From the NCBI RefSeq assembly GCF_001412085.1, contig NZ_LKEV01000005.1, forward strand, positions 124,001 through 188,000: a stretch of DNA of 64,000 bases, given 5' to 3'. Positions 1 through 10,870 of the stretch are shown here, one piece after another. Position numbers and translations under genes: made by a program. This stretch comes from Corynebacterium lowii. GTDB lineage: Bacteria > Actinomycetota > Actinomycetes > Mycobacteriales > Mycobacteriaceae. Positions within the stretch are counted from its first letter, which is position 1. Each line of letters opens with the position of its first letter. The notes below the pieces were generated by a model. The model searched no databases. It had not been told where the DNA came from and saw only the letters and a program-made list of their open reading frames with translations.

Positions 1-1066
1 CCACCGGGGTAATCAACGTCTTACCGGCCTCTTGCACGGCCTCGCCCCCGGCGAAGAAGTGCAGGGCCGAGGGCAGATAGGAGTACTGGGCGGCGGCCAC
101 CGCCGTATCGCCGTCATATAACATCTCGAAGGCCTGGGCGGCGCGGTGGTTGACCCAGCCGGTTCCGGTGGGGAGCACCAGGAGCAGAGCGGAACGCTCG
201 CGCGCTCCGGTGCGTTCGAGCTCGTCGATAAGCAATTGGGCGCGGGCCTGCGGATCGGCCTCGTTGCGCAGGCCCGCGTACACGCGCACCGGCTCGTGGG
301 CCGGGCGGCCGGTAACCTGCGATAATTGCTCCCCGCGCAGCCCGCCATCGACGAACCTCATGCCATAACTGCCCAGCCCCTCAAAAGCCACGGGCGAGTC
401 CGGGGAGCCGGAGCGCTCCGCCTCGCGCGGCTGGGCGATGCCCTCCTCCGGTTCCTGGTTGCTCACGGAAAACACGCGCTCGCCCGCGCCCACGATCATG
501 CCGGGAATCACCTGCTCCACGGCAAAGAGGCACACGAGGAGCACCGCCGTCCAGCCCAGCATGGTGCGCATGGGCGCCCGCAAGCGCTTGGGAGTTACCC
601 GCGCCACCGCCCCAGCCAGCCAACGCAGCGCCTTGCCCAGCAGCACCGTGAGGGCAAAGACCACGAAGCCCACCGGCACCACCAGCAGAAACTCCCAGAG
701 CGGATAGGCCTGGGCCCCGGTCAGCGAAGCCACCCCGTGCTGCCAGCGCAGGGAAAAGGCGGCCATACCGATCACCGCAATCCAGGCCAACACGGGGATG
801 ACCACCCCGCCCACGCGGCGCCAGCGCTGGGGAATACTATCCAGGCGGGCGCGCAGGCCAGGAGCGTAGCGCGGGGAGAGCCACACGTGCCATATGCGGT
901 ACACCCCGCAGCCCAGGGCATAGCCGATTCCCGCGCCCAGGCCGCAGATGAGGCCCTGGTAGAAGAACTCGCGCGGCAGCAGCGAGGGGGTGAGGCTGAG
1001 CATGAACATCACCGCGGCCCCCACCATGCCCCAGGGGTGGAGGCTCACCTTGAGTTTGTTCAGCAT
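1..1066 (-). CDS. alpha/beta-hydrolase family membrane protein (partial, C-terminus outside window)
   Basis: My own translation from the ATG at 1066 gives about 355 residues that run off the left edge without a stop. The N-terminal half is strongly hydrophobic, with several membrane segments (starting MLNKLKVSLHPWG). It is followed by a soluble part with 'YGMRFVDGG' and 'LPTGTGWVN', the pattern of the Abhydrolase_9 family (membrane N-domain plus alpha/beta-hydrolase domain), a family common in mycolata whose substrate is not established. The catalytic serine region would lie beyond the window. The ATG overlaps the stop of the upstream ABC-F gene (TGATG at 1068-1064), so the two are probably translationally coupled. 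Confidence 0.8.
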   Translation of the reverse strand, partial: MLNKLKVSLHPWGMVGAAVMFMLSLTPSLLPREFFYQGLICGLGAGIGYALGCGVYRIWHVWLSPRYAPGLRARLDSIPQRWRRVGGVVIPVLAWIAVIGMAAFSLRWQHGVASLTGAQAYPLWEFLLVVPVGFVVFALTVLLGKALRWLAGAVARVTPKRLRAPMRTMLGWTAVLLVCLFAVEQVIPGMIVGAGERVFSVSNQEPEEGIAQPREAERSGSPDSPVAFEGLGSYGMRFVDGGLRGEQLSQVTGRPAHEPVRVYAGLRNEADPQARAQLLIDELERTGARERSALLLVLPTGTGWVNHRAAQAFEMLYDGDTAVAAAQYSYLPSALHFFAGGEAVQEAGKTLITPV

Positions 1067-2904
1067 CAGCCTTCCAGTTCCTCGGCCGCTTCCAACCAGG
1101 CGGCCTCGGCCTCCTCGTGTTGCTCGCGCAGGGTGCGCACCTGGGCGTCCAGCTCCGCCAGGCGGGCGGTATCCAGCGGGGTGGCGGTGGCGGCCTCGGC
1201 CATCTGAGCCTCGCAGCGGGAAATCTTCTCGGCCAGGGTGCCCATTTCCCGTTCTAGTTTGTTCATCTTTTTGGAGAGTTGGCGGTACTCCTGGCTGCTC
1301 AGAGTGCTGCTTCCTGCGCTTCCAGCGCTTCCCGTGCCTTCCGCTGCCGACGCCCCGACGGCCCCCTCCCCCAGGTCCAGCACCCCCGTGCTGCGGGCGG
1401 CGGCCTCCTCCGCGCGGCGGGCAAGATACTGCTCAATCCCGCCGGGCAGGTTGGTGAGCCGGCCATCGCCAAAGAGCGCCCAGGTGCTATCGGCAATGCG
1501 CTCGATGAGGTAGCGATCGTGCGAGATCACCACGAGGGTGCCGGGCCAACTATCCAGCAGGGATTCCAGCTCCTGCAAGGTATCAATATCGAGGTCGTTG
1601 GTGGGCTCGTCGAGAAGCAACACGTTGGGTTCCGTCATGAGCACGCGGGTGAGTTGCAGGCGGCGGCGCTCGCCACCGGAGAGGTCACCCACCGGGGTGC
1701 GCTGGCGCTTGGGTGAAAAACCCAGGCGTTCGGCCAACTGGGAGGCGGAGAGTTCCTTATCCCCCAGATGGACGTAGGTAGCCACGTCCTCCACGGCGTC
1801 GATAAGCCTGCGGGTGGGGTCGAGGTCATCGAGTTCCTGGCGCAGCCAACCCAGGCGCACGGTGCTGCCCTCCTTGCGCGTCCCGGCGGCCAGGGGGTAC
1901 TCACCGGCCAGGGTACGCAGCAGGGTGGTTTTGCCCGAGCCATTCACGCCCACCAGGCCGATGCGCTCGCCGGGGGCCAGGCACCAGGTGAGGTTATCCG
2001 CGAGCACGCGGCCATCGGGAGTTTCCACCCGCGCGTTCTCCAGGTCAATCACGCGATTGCCCAGGCGGCGCTTGGAAAAGGCCATGAGTTCCACGCTGTC
2101 GCGCGGGGCGGGGACGTCGGCAATCAGGGCCTCGGCGGCCTCGATGCGGTAGCGCGGCTTGGAGGTGCGCGCCGGTGCTCCGCGACGCAGCCAGGCGAGC
2201 TCCTTGCGGGCGAGGTTGCGGCGGCGGGCTTCGGCGGCGTCGGCCTGGCGGGCGCGCTCGGCGCGGGCAAAGATCCAGTCGTTATACCCGCCCTCGTACA
2301 CGTCCACCTGGCCGTCGTGAACCTCCCAGGTGCGGGTGGCCACGGTGTCGAGGAACCAGCGGTCGTGGGTGACCACCACCAGGGCGATCTTGCGGCCCAG
2401 CAGGTGCGAGGCCAGCCACTGCACGCCCTCGACGTCGAGGTGGTTGGTAGGCTCGTCGAGAATCACGAGGTCGAGGTCGCGCACCAGGGCGGCGGCGAGA
2501 TTCACGCGGCGGCGCTCCCCACCGGAGAGCGAACCCACCGGGGTATCCAGACCAAGATCGGCCACCCCCAGCCCGGAGAGCACGGCGCGCACCTTGGCGT
2601 TCGACGCCCACTCGAAGGTTTCCAGCCCCAAAGGTGCCAGCACCACCTCGGCCACGGTGGCGGCGGGGTCGAGCTCGGCGCGCTGGGTAACCACGGCCAT
2701 GCGCAGATCGCTCACGTGGGATACGCGCCCGGAATCGGGCTGTTCTAGGTCGGTGAGCACTTCCAGGAGGCTGGTCTTGCCACCCCCGTTGAGCCCAAGG
2801 ATGCCGATGCGATCTTCGCTTTGCACTCCCAGCGATACGCCGTTGAGCAGGGTTTTTAAGCCATAGGAGAGGGAGACGTTCTCCATATTGATGAGGTTTG
2901 CCAT
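1066..2904 (-). CDS. ABC-F family ATPase (Uup-like)
   Basis: A 612-residue soluble protein with two ABC ATPase domains and no membrane segment. Walker A motifs are at residues 37-45 (GLNGGGKTS) and 319-327 (GVNGSGKTT). The first signature (LSGGE) is at 126-130 and the first Walker B (LVILDEPTNHLD) at 146-157; a second LSGGE and 'LLLDEPTNDLD' follow. The last 80 residues are rich in Glu, Ala and Leu and look like the C-terminal coiled coil of Uup. ABC-F proteins act on ribosomes or nucleic acid rather than as transporters; the exact role here is unknown. It is divergent from the Zur-box lipoprotein and coupled to the downstream hydrolase. Confidence 0.9.
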   Translation of the reverse strand: MANLINMENVSLSYGLKTLLNGVSLGVQSEDRIGILGLNGGGKTSLLEVLTDLEQPDSGRVSHVSDLRMAVVTQRAELDPAATVAEVVLAPLGLETFEWASNAKVRAVLSGLGVADLGLDTPVGSLSGGERRRVNLAAALVRDLDLVILDEPTNHLDVEGVQWLASHLLGRKIALVVVTHDRWFLDTVATRTWEVHDGQVDVYEGGYNDWIFARAERARQADAAEARRRNLARKELAWLRRGAPARTSKPRYRIEAAEALIADVPAPRDSVELMAFSKRRLGNRVIDLENARVETPDGRVLADNLTWCLAPGERIGLVGVNGSGKTTLLRTLAGEYPLAAGTRKEGSTVRLGWLRQELDDLDPTRRLIDAVEDVATYVHLGDKELSASQLAERLGFSPKRQRTPVGDLSGGERRRLQLTRVLMTEPNVLLLDEPTNDLDIDTLQELESLLDSWPGTLVVISHDRYLIERIADSTWALFGDGRLTNLPGGIEQYLARRAEEAAARSTGVLDLGEGAVGASAAEGTGSAGSAGSSTLSSQEYRQLSKKMNKLEREMGTLAEKISRCEAQMAEAATATPLDTARLAELDAQVRTLREQHEEAEAAWLEAAEELEG

Positions 2905-2943
2905 AACGGCTCATATTCTAAGCCAACCTCGCTACCCCCGCCT

Positions 2944-2964
2944 TATTGTAAATGATTCTCATTA
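2944..2964 (+). promoter_or_regulatory. candidate Zur operator
   Basis: A 21-bp imperfect palindrome whose right half reads TGATTCTCATTA. Compared with the corynebacterial Zur consensus as I remember it (TAATGAAA core then ATGATTTTCATTA), 18 of 21 positions match. It ends 20 bp before the lipoprotein ATG at 2984 and lies 40 bp upstream of the divergent ABC-F start, so it could act on either promoter. The zinc-related look of the downstream protein supports the call. Confidence 0.6.
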
Positions 2965-2983
2965 TCTATTAGGCTCCCCAGCC

Positions 2984-4216
2984 ATGAAAAGAACCACTCT
3001 GCTTGCCTGTCTGCTACCCCTGCCCTTAATCCTCGCCGCCTGCTCCGGCACGCAAGACTCCCCGCAGCCGGGGCCGCAGGATGCCACCTCCCAAGGCCCC
3101 GCCGAACTCAGCGAGGTTTCCTCCCTCCACCCCCGCCTCACCTACACCCACGAGGGCGGCATCACCACCATCGACGCCATCACCGGCGACACCCTCGCCA
3201 CCACCGAGCGCGAGGGCTTCCTGCGCCTCAACCCCAGCGGGGACGGCCGCAGCCTCTTCGTCAGCGCGGGCGACGAGTTCCTGCTCTACGACACCGCCGC
3301 CCAGCGCATAGACCACGGCGATCACTACCACTACTACGCCGGTACCCCGGTGCTCACCTCCACCACCTTCCCCGCCCCGCACGCGGGCCACGTGGTAACC
3401 CACCAGGGCCGCACCGCGCTCTTCTCCGACGAGGAGGGCACGGCCACCCTCCTGCCCACCGATTCCCTGCTCAGCGAGGACGGCCCACAGCCTACCGAGT
3501 ACGCCAGCGGAGCCGGACATCACGGCGTGGCCGTCCCCCTTGCCGAGGGCTTGCTGAGCACCGCCGGTACCACCGAGGAGCGCCACACCATTCGGCTTAT
3601 CGACGCCGCCGGGGACGCCACCATCACAGAAACCACCGACTGCCCCGGCGTGCACGGCGAGGCCGTGGCCGAGGGAGAAAGGGTGGTGTTTGGTTGCGAA
3701 AACGGCCCCGTGGTCTTTGACGGCTCGGACTTCCAAAAAGTGCCTGTTGACGAGCCTTATCAGCGCTCCGGGAACCTCGCGGGCTCCCCCGATTCCCCCT
3801 ACGTGCTGGGTGACTACAAGATCGACCCCGAGGCAGAACACGAGCACCCCACCGCCGTGGCGATCATCGACTCCCACGATGCCACGCTGCGCACCGTGGA
3901 CCTGGGCTCTACCTATTGGTTCCGCTCCCTGGGCCGCGATGAGGAGGGGCACGGCGTGGTGCTCACCGCCGATGGTTCCCTGCGCCTGCTCGATCTAGAA
4001 AGCGGGGAGGAATTGCGCCGTATTCCCGTGATCGAACCCTGGGAGGAAAAGGAGGATTGGCAGGAACCCGGCCCGATCCTCCAGGTGGCGGGTTCCACCG
4101 CTTACGTGAGCGACGCTACCGGCCGCCTCTTCCTAGTAGACCTCCGCACCGGTGAGGTGGTGGCTCAACACGACCTCGCCCATACCCCCGTGGAGATGAG
4201 CGTGACCGGAGTATAG
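2984..4216 (+). CDS. aztD: secreted lipoprotein, AztD-like zinc metallochaperone
   Basis: A 410-residue protein. The ATG at 2984 starts a lipoprotein signal peptide with lipobox LAAC. The rest is repetitive beta-rich sequence of the beta-propeller type. It has His-rich segments 'DHGDHYHYYAG' and 'GAGHHGVAV' and an acidic-His patch 'EAEHEHP', all as expected for AztD, the periplasmic or surface zinc chaperone that hands Zn to the AztABC importer. No aztABC genes are adjacent in this window. The Zur-box match just upstream supports expression under zinc starvation. The gene ends one base before the convergent ispE stop. The family assignment rests on remembered motif patterns. Confidence 0.65.
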   Translation: MKRTTLLACLLPLPLILAACSGTQDSPQPGPQDATSQGPAELSEVSSLHPRLTYTHEGGITTIDAITGDTLATTEREGFLRLNPSGDGRSLFVSAGDEFLLYDTAAQRIDHGDHYHYYAGTPVLTSTTFPAPHAGHVVTHQGRTALFSDEEGTATLLPTDSLLSEDGPQPTEYASGAGHHGVAVPLAEGLLSTAGTTEERHTIRLIDAAGDATITETTDCPGVHGEAVAEGERVVFGCENGPVVFDGSDFQKVPVDEPYQRSGNLAGSPDSPYVLGDYKIDPEAEHEHPTAVAIIDSHDATLRTVDLGSTYWFRSLGRDEEGHGVVLTADGSLRLLDLESGEELRRIPVIEPWEEKEDWQEPGPILQVAGSTAYVSDATGRLFLVDLRTGEVVAQHDLAHTPVEMSVTGV

Positions 4217-4217
4217 G

Positions 4218-5183
4218 TTAGGCCGGGATCAGGTGTGCTCCCGGCACCGGGCCGTGGGCCACCACGGCCCGGCTGGCTAGATTCTGGCCCACGAGTTCTT
4301 CTGCCACCACGGCGGCGGTATCGGCGTCCCGGCACAGAAAGGCCAGGGTAGGCCCGGAGCCCGAGACCACGCAGCGCAGGGCCTCCAATTCCACCGCCGC
4401 ATGGTGGGCCAGCCGCAGCCGGGGCATGAGTTTGAAGGCCGGGGCCTCTAGATCATTGTGCAGGTGCACGCCCACTGCTAACGGATCTCCCGAAGCCAGG
4501 GCGGAATTGATGGCGGTGACGTCCATCTGCGGGCGCAGGTTCGGCTGGGTATAGCGCAGCTCATCGAGGGCCGCAAAGACCTTGGGTGTAGAAAGTCCCT
4601 CCCGCGAGAGGGCAAACACCCAGTGGTATTCCCCCCTGCTGAGCACCGGGGTGAGTTCTTCGCCGCGCCCGCGCCCCCAGGCCGTGCCGCCCATCAGGGT
4701 AAAGGGCACATCGGAGCCTAACTCTGCCGCAATCTCGTAGAGCTCCTCCTCCGCCAGGGCGGGGTATTCGGCGGCAAAGAGCGCCGTGGTGGCGCGCAGG
4801 GCGGCGGCGGCGTCGGCCGAGCCCCCGGCCATGCCACCCGCCGTGGGGATCCCCTTGTGCAGGTGCAGGTAGAGTGCCGGGGCTTCGCTCAGGGCGTAAC
4901 GCCGCCGATAGCGGGCCACCACTTCCTCGGCGGCGCGCACCGCGAGGTTGGAGGAATCGCGGGGTACCTTGTGAGCGTCCAGGCCCGTGACCCGCACCCA
5001 CCGCACGTGCGGGCCGCGCTCCACGCGGCGCGCGGGTACGGCCTCCACGGCGAGGTCATCGTGCAGGCTCACCGCCTGAAACACGGTGGAGAGTTCGTGA
5101 AAGCCGTCCGCGCGGGCCTCCCCCACGCCCAAGAACACGTTGACCTTGCCGTGCGCGCGGGCGCGCACCACCTGCCTTTTCAT
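4218..5183 (-). CDS. ispE: 4-(cytidine 5'-diphospho)-2-C-methyl-D-erythritol kinase
   Basis: A 321-residue GHMP-family kinase of the MEP isoprenoid pathway, which phosphorylates CDP-ME at the 2-hydroxyl using ATP. The N-terminal '[11 protein letters not shown]' holds the conserved Lys and Asn. The glycine-rich ATP loop '[12 protein letters not shown]' is at residues 113-124, and '[11 protein letters not shown]' near the C-terminus is the third GHMP motif. Length is typical. The ATG overlaps the rsmA stop by 4 bp (ATGA), which indicates an rsmA-ispE operon, as in C. glutamicum. Confidence 0.95.
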   Translation of the reverse strand: MKRQVVRARAHGKVNVFLGVGEARADGFHELSTVFQAVSLHDDLAVEAVPARRVERGPHVRWVRVTGLDAHKVPRDSSNLAVRAAEEVVARYRRRYALSEAPALYLHLHKGIPTAGGMAGGSADAAAALRATTALFAAEYPALAEEELYEIAAELGSDVPFTLMGGTAWGRGRGEELTPVLSRGEYHWVFALSREGLSTPKVFAALDELRYTQPNLRPQMDVTAINSALASGDPLAVGVHLHNDLEAPAFKLMPRLRLAHHAAVELEALRCVVSGSGPTLAFLCRDADTAAVVAEELVGQNLASRAVVAHGPVPGAHLIPA

Positions 5184-6043
5184 TCCGCGTTCCCCAGGCG
5201 CATAAAGTCCGCCACCCCCAGGCGCTCTCCGCGGGTCTGGGGGGCGATGCCCGCCGCGCGCAGTTTCTCCTCGGCTGCCGCGCCGGAACCATACACACCG
5301 GAAAGCGCGGCGCGGAGGGTCTTGCGGCGCTGGGCAAAGGCGGCGTCGATAAGCGGGAACACCGCGCGGCGGCTGGCCTCCGTGAGGGGCCAGGGGGCCT
5401 GATCGGGGGCAAAGCAGTCGATGCGCACCAGGCCGGAATCAATGCGAGGGGCGGGCCAAAAAACGTTCTTACCGATGGCTCCCGCGCGGCGCACCTCCCC
5501 GTAGAAACTCGCCTTGACCGAGGGCACCCCGTAGGTGCGCGAACCCGGCGCGGCAGCCAAACGATCGGCCACCTCGGCCTGCACCATCACCAGCACACGG
5601 CGCAACGTGGGAAAGGTAGCCAGCAGGTGCAGGAGCACGGGCACCGAGACGTTATAGGGAAGATTCGCTACCAGCGCCGTGGGAGCCTGCGGCAATTCCG
5701 TGACGCGCAGGGCATCGCGGTGCAGCACCGTGAGCCGCCCAGCGTAATCCGGGGCGTATTCCTGCGCGGTGCGCGGGAGGCGCTGAGCCAGGCGCTCGTC
5801 AATCTCCACGGCGGTCACGCTGCTCACGGTATCGAGCAGCGCCAGGGTGAGCGAACCCAAGCCCGGCCCCACCTCGATCACCCGATCCTCCGGCGTGAGG
5901 TCCGCCGCCGCCACGATGCGGCGGACGGTATTGGGATCGTGCACAAAGTTCTGGCCCCACTTCTTCGTGGGGCTCACGCCCAATTCCTCAGCGAGTTGGC
6001 GTATCTCCGCTGGCCCGAGCAGGCGGGTAGTGCCGTCCCCCAT
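5180..6043 (-). CDS. rsmA: 16S rRNA (adenine1518-N6/adenine1519-N6)-dimethyltransferase
   Basis: KsgA/RsmA, 287 residues, dimethylates the two adenines near the 3' end of 16S rRNA during small-subunit assembly. Visible motifs are the 'GQNFVHD' N-terminal block, the SAM-binding 'VIEVGPGLG' at residues 55-63, and the catalytic 'NLPYNV' at 127-132. It starts with an ATG three bases downstream of the rpf2 stop and overlaps ispE by 4 bp, so rpf2, rsmA and ispE form a tight cluster. Confidence 0.95.
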   Translation of the reverse strand: MGDGTTRLLGPAEIRQLAEELGVSPTKKWGQNFVHDPNTVRRIVAAADLTPEDRVIEVGPGLGSLTLALLDTVSSVTAVEIDERLAQRLPRTAQEYAPDYAGRLTVLHRDALRVTELPQAPTALVANLPYNVSVPVLLHLLATFPTLRRVLVMVQAEVADRLAAAPGSRTYGVPSVKASFYGEVRRAGAIGKNVFWPAPRIDSGLVRIDCFAPDQAPWPLTEASRRAVFPLIDAAFAQRRKTLRAALSGVYGSGAAAEEKLRAAGIAPQTRGERLGVADFMRLGNAE

Positions 6044-6046
6044 GCC

Positions 6047-7408
<1,362 letters not shown>

Positions 7409-7445
7409 TCACGGTAGGTACAGCACACCAATCACGGCGTTCACA

Positions 7446-8285
7446 TCAGCCCCAGCCGTACACACGATCGAAGGTCTGGGAGACCTCCTCGGCCAGGTCC
7501 GCCACGGCCTGTCCGCGTGCCTGCGCCACGCACAAAGCGGTGTGTCCGATGAAGGCGGGCTCATTGCGCGTACCCCGATAGGGCTCCGGGGTCATATAGG
7601 GGGCGTCGGTCTCGATGAGCAACTGCCCCTTGGGCGCCAGTGCCGCCGCCGCGCGCAACTCCTCATTGCGCTTGAAGGTGACGTTTCCGGCAAAGCTCAG
7701 CACCCAGCCGCGCTCTAGGGCCTGCTTAGCCACCTCCACCGGAGAGGAAAAACAATGCAGAATCACCGTGGGCGGGTCCGGGGAATCGTCCAAGATACGC
7801 AGCAGGTGCTCATCGCCCTCGCGGTTATGAATCATCAGCGCCTTGCCGCTTTCCACCGCCAGGTTCACATGCCAGCGCAAGGCCTCCTCCTGGGTTTCTA
7901 GCGACGCCGTGGAATCGGGGTCGTGCTTAATCCAATAGGTATCAATGCCCGTCTCCCCAATCGCCACGCAGCGCGGGTCGCGCGCCATCTGGGTGAGCCG
8001 TTCCCGCGTGGGGGTATCCAGCTCCCCGGCGCGAGTGGGATGAATAGCGCAGGCCGCATACACCCGCTCGTGGGATTGCGCGGCGGCAAGGGCCTGCTCG
8101 GCCTCCTCCAACCCGTCCCCCACCGTGCAGATCTTTTCCACCCCGGCGGCCACGGCGCGGTCCACTATTGCGCACACCTCTTCCGGGGTGCGCGCCCCGC
8201 AGGAGGACAGGTGCGTATGCGCGTCCACCAGGTGCGGAATGAAAGCGGCGGGCTGAGGGGTGGGTTTGGGCTTCTTTTTTGCCAT
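7446..8285 (-). CDS. TatD family metal-dependent hydrolase (DNase)
   Basis: A 279-residue TIM-barrel hydrolase. The metal-binding 'DAHTHL' is at residues 21-26; later motifs are 'AIGETGID', 'MIHNREGDE', 'VILHCFSS' and 'LIETDAPYMTP', which together define TatD nucleases (3'-5' exonuclease and endonuclease activity, linked to DNA repair or turnover). The Lys/Pro-rich N-terminal dozen residues are not part of the core. It lies upstream of rpf2, separated by 145 bp. Confidence 0.9.
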   Translation of the reverse strand: MAKKKPKPTPQPAAFIPHLVDAHTHLSSCGARTPEEVCAIVDRAVAAGVEKICTVGDGLEEAEQALAAAQSHERVYAACAIHPTRAGELDTPTRERLTQMARDPRCVAIGETGIDTYWIKHDPDSTASLETQEEALRWHVNLAVESGKALMIHNREGDEHLLRILDDSPDPPTVILHCFSSPVEVAKQALERGWVLSFAGNVTFKRNEELRAAAALAPKGQLLIETDAPYMTPEPYRGTRNEPAFIGHTALCVAQARGQAVADLAEEVSQTFDRVYGWG

Positions 8286-8320
8286 GCCACCGTATTACCA
8301 GAGGTGGCACTGAGAGCGCC

Positions 8321-8983
8321 CTAGCTCTGTTCGTTCCTGCGCACCATCTCCGCAATCCACTCGGGAGCATAGGGAGAGGTACAGCCCGCCGAGGTGGGAT
8401 AGTCCTTCAACACACCCAGGCTTTCGCCAATCTCGACGGCGCGGGCGCGGTGTTCCTCGCGGTGAATACCGATCTGCGCTAGGCAGGTATTCATCGCCCA
8501 TTGCAAGGCCTCGGGGGCCTGGCTCATCTGGGTTTCAATCGTGGTGAGCAGGGCCGCCTCGTCTAGGTCCACCGCGCCTTTTGCCACCCGATCCGCCGTG
8601 AGGGTCCACCCGGCGGCGGCCACCTCGGGCGTCGCATCGCCTAACCAGGCCACCCGCAGTTCCTCGGCGTGCGGGCTCTTTTTCACCACGTAGTTCAGCA
8701 ACCAGTCGCGTTCCTTGGGGGTGCTGGCCTGGCGCAGCATGGCGTCCAGTTCCGCAGCTTCAAAGCTACGCGGGCGGCACACCAGAGTAGCCAGCAAACG
8801 GGCCGCGCTCTCCCCGCTCGCCCACAGTTCGCGGGCGAGGGCGTCGTTACGCCCCACCTCCTTGGCCAGGGAACGCAGGGCACTGAGCTTTACCCCGTGC
8901 TCGTCCCCGTGGCGGCGGTTTACCTTCAACGCCGCGGGGTCATGCAGTTGCGCTAGCCGCTGGCGCGCCTCCTCAAAGTCCAC
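8321..8983 (-). CDS. DNA alkylation repair protein (AlkD/HEAT-like)
   Basis: A 220-residue helical protein. 'RSLAKEVGRNDALARELWASGESAARLLATLV' style repeats and 'ERDWLLNYVVKKS' fit the DNA_alkylation (AlkC/AlkD) family of HEAT-like DNA glycosylases that remove alkylated bases. I did not find a segment that contradicts the family, but I cannot confirm the catalytic Asp and Trp residues by alignment. It sits 9 bp downstream of metG on the same strand, so it is probably co-transcribed. Confidence 0.75.
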   Translation of the reverse strand: MDFEEARQRLAQLHDPAALKVNRRHGDEHGVKLSALRSLAKEVGRNDALARELWASGESAARLLATLVCRPRSFEAAELDAMLRQASTPKERDWLLNYVVKKSPHAEELRVAWLGDATPEVAAAGWTLTADRVAKGAVDLDEAALLTTIETQMSQAPEALQWAMNTCLAQIGIHREEHRARAVEIGESLGVLKDYPTSAGCTSPYAPEWIAEMVRRNEQS

Positions 8984-8991
8984 GGATTGCC

Positions 8992-10821
8992 TTACTCCAC
9001 CGGCGCCCAGGCTGGGCCGGTCTGAGCCAGTTCGGGGTCGAGCTTCTGAATCAGCGGTTTGGGCTTCGCTAATGCCGTGCCGGGCACCACCTCCACGCGC
9101 TCCCAGCGCGCCTGCTGGGCGGCATAGTCCCCGGAGATCACCGGGTAGCTCTGCCCCTCTTCCGGCAGCCCCACGCCCACCAGTTCCACGGGCATATCAT
9201 CGGTCACCTCGCTCACCTGCGGCTGCGCGGCCCAGATACCCTCACGGCCCAGGGTCTCGTGCACCTGCTGCGCGGTGGCGGGCAGGTACGGGGTGAGCAT
9301 GACGTTGCAATCGCTAACCACCTGCAAGGCCGTCCACAACACGGTGGCCAGGCGCTCGCGCTGGGCCTCGTCCTTGGCCAGCTTCCAGGGCTCCTGGGAG
9401 GCGATATAGGCATTGGCCTCGCCCACCACGTGCATGGCGGCGTTGATACCGGCCTTGAACTTGGACTGCTCCAGGTGCTCCCCCACCGTGGCGAGGGATT
9501 CGTGGGCCAGGTTCAAGATGGCCTCGTCCTCGGCGGTGAGCGCACCGGGGGCGGGCACCTCACCGAAGTTCTTGTGCGCCATCGACACCGTGCGGTTCAC
9601 CAGGTTGCCCCAGCCGTTAGCGAGTTCGTTATTGATGCGGCGCACGAACTCATCCCAGGTGAAGTCCGTATCCGTATTCTCCGGACCCGCCACGGCGATG
9701 AAGTAGCGCAGGGGGTCGGGGCCGAACTCCTCTAGGAAGTCCTTAACGTAGATCACCACGCCCTTGGAGGAGGAGAACTTGGAGCCGGACATCGTGAGGA
9801 ACTCCGAGGAGACCACCTCGGTGGGCAGATTCAGTTCCCCATAGGGGTGCAGGGAGCCTCCCTTGGAACCCTTGCCCGCATAACCGAGCAATTCGGCGGG
9901 CCAAATCTGGGAGTGGAAAGTGATGTTGTCCTTGCCCATGAAGTAGTAGGCCTCGGCCTCGGGATTCTGCCAAAACTTCTTCCAGGCCTCCGGCTCCCCG
10001 GAGCGCCAGGCCCATTCGATAGAGGCGGAGAGGTAGCCCACCACGGCGTCGAACCACACGTAGAGCTTCTTGGCGTTGTTATCCTGCCAACCCTCCACCG
10101 GCACGGGAATACCCCAGTCAATATCGCGGGTCATGGCGCGGGGGTGGAGGTCGCGCAGGAGGTTGAGGGAGAACTTGAGCACGTTGGGCCGCCAGGATTC
10201 GCGGGTGCTCAGCCACTTTTCCAGAGCCTCGGCCAGGGAGGGAAGATCGAGGAGGAAGTGTTCCGTCTCGATGAACTCCGGGGTTTCGCCGTCGATCTTG
10301 GATACCGGCTTAATCAGGTCCACCGGGTCTAGCTGATTGCCGCAGTTATCACACTGATCGCCGCGCGCACCCTCGGAGCCGCAAATCGGGCAGGTGCCCT
10401 CGATGTAGCGGTCCGGCAGGGTGCGGCCCGTCTTGGGGGATACCGCGCCCATCGTGGTCTGCTTAATCATGTAGCCGTTCTCGTGGAGCCCCTTGAAGAG
10501 TTCCTGCACCACCGCGTAGTGGTTGCGGGTGGTGGTGCGGGTAAAGAGGTCATAGGAAAGGCCCAGACCCGCGAGGTCCTGAACGATCTGGCGGTTATAG
10601 CGGTCCGCTAATTCCTTGACGGATACGCCTTCCTTATCCGCCTGCACCAAGAGCGGGGTGCCGTGCTCATCCGTGCCGGAGACCATGAGCACCTCGGCCC
10701 CCTGCATTCGCTGGTAGCGGGCAAAAACGTCCGAGGGAACACCAAACCCCGCCACATGGCCGATGTGGCGGGGACCATTGGCGTAGGGCCAGGCAACAGA
10801 TACGAGCACGGTTTTGGTCAT
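8992..10821 (-). CDS. metG: methionyl-tRNA synthetase
   Basis: A 609-residue class I aminoacyl-tRNA synthetase that charges tRNA-Met. The HIGH motif is literal at residues 19-22. A zinc knuckle with cysteines at 144, 147, 157 and 160 lies in the CP domain, and the KMSKS-equivalent 'KFSSSKG' is in the second half. The C-terminal dimerisation EMAP domain of long MetRS is absent, as usual in corynebacteria. The ATG at 10821 is preceded by a 50-bp gap from betP. Confidence 0.96.
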   Translation of the reverse strand: MTKTVLVSVAWPYANGPRHIGHVAGFGVPSDVFARYQRMQGAEVLMVSGTDEHGTPLLVQADKEGVSVKELADRYNRQIVQDLAGLGLSYDLFTRTTTRNHYAVVQELFKGLHENGYMIKQTTMGAVSPKTGRTLPDRYIEGTCPICGSEGARGDQCDNCGNQLDPVDLIKPVSKIDGETPEFIETEHFLLDLPSLAEALEKWLSTRESWRPNVLKFSLNLLRDLHPRAMTRDIDWGIPVPVEGWQDNNAKKLYVWFDAVVGYLSASIEWAWRSGEPEAWKKFWQNPEAEAYYFMGKDNITFHSQIWPAELLGYAGKGSKGGSLHPYGELNLPTEVVSSEFLTMSGSKFSSSKGVVIYVKDFLEEFGPDPLRYFIAVAGPENTDTDFTWDEFVRRINNELANGWGNLVNRTVSMAHKNFGEVPAPGALTAEDEAILNLAHESLATVGEHLEQSKFKAGINAAMHVVGEANAYIASQEPWKLAKDEAQRERLATVLWTALQVVSDCNVMLTPYLPATAQQVHETLGREGIWAAQPQVSEVTDDMPVELVGVGLPEEGQSYPVISGDYAAQQARWERVEVVPGTALAKPKPLIQKLDPELAQTGPAWAPVE

Positions 10822-10870
10822 GCGCTCTAGCCTAATTTATCTGTTCGCGCTCGCGCACTCCCGGCGCTAT

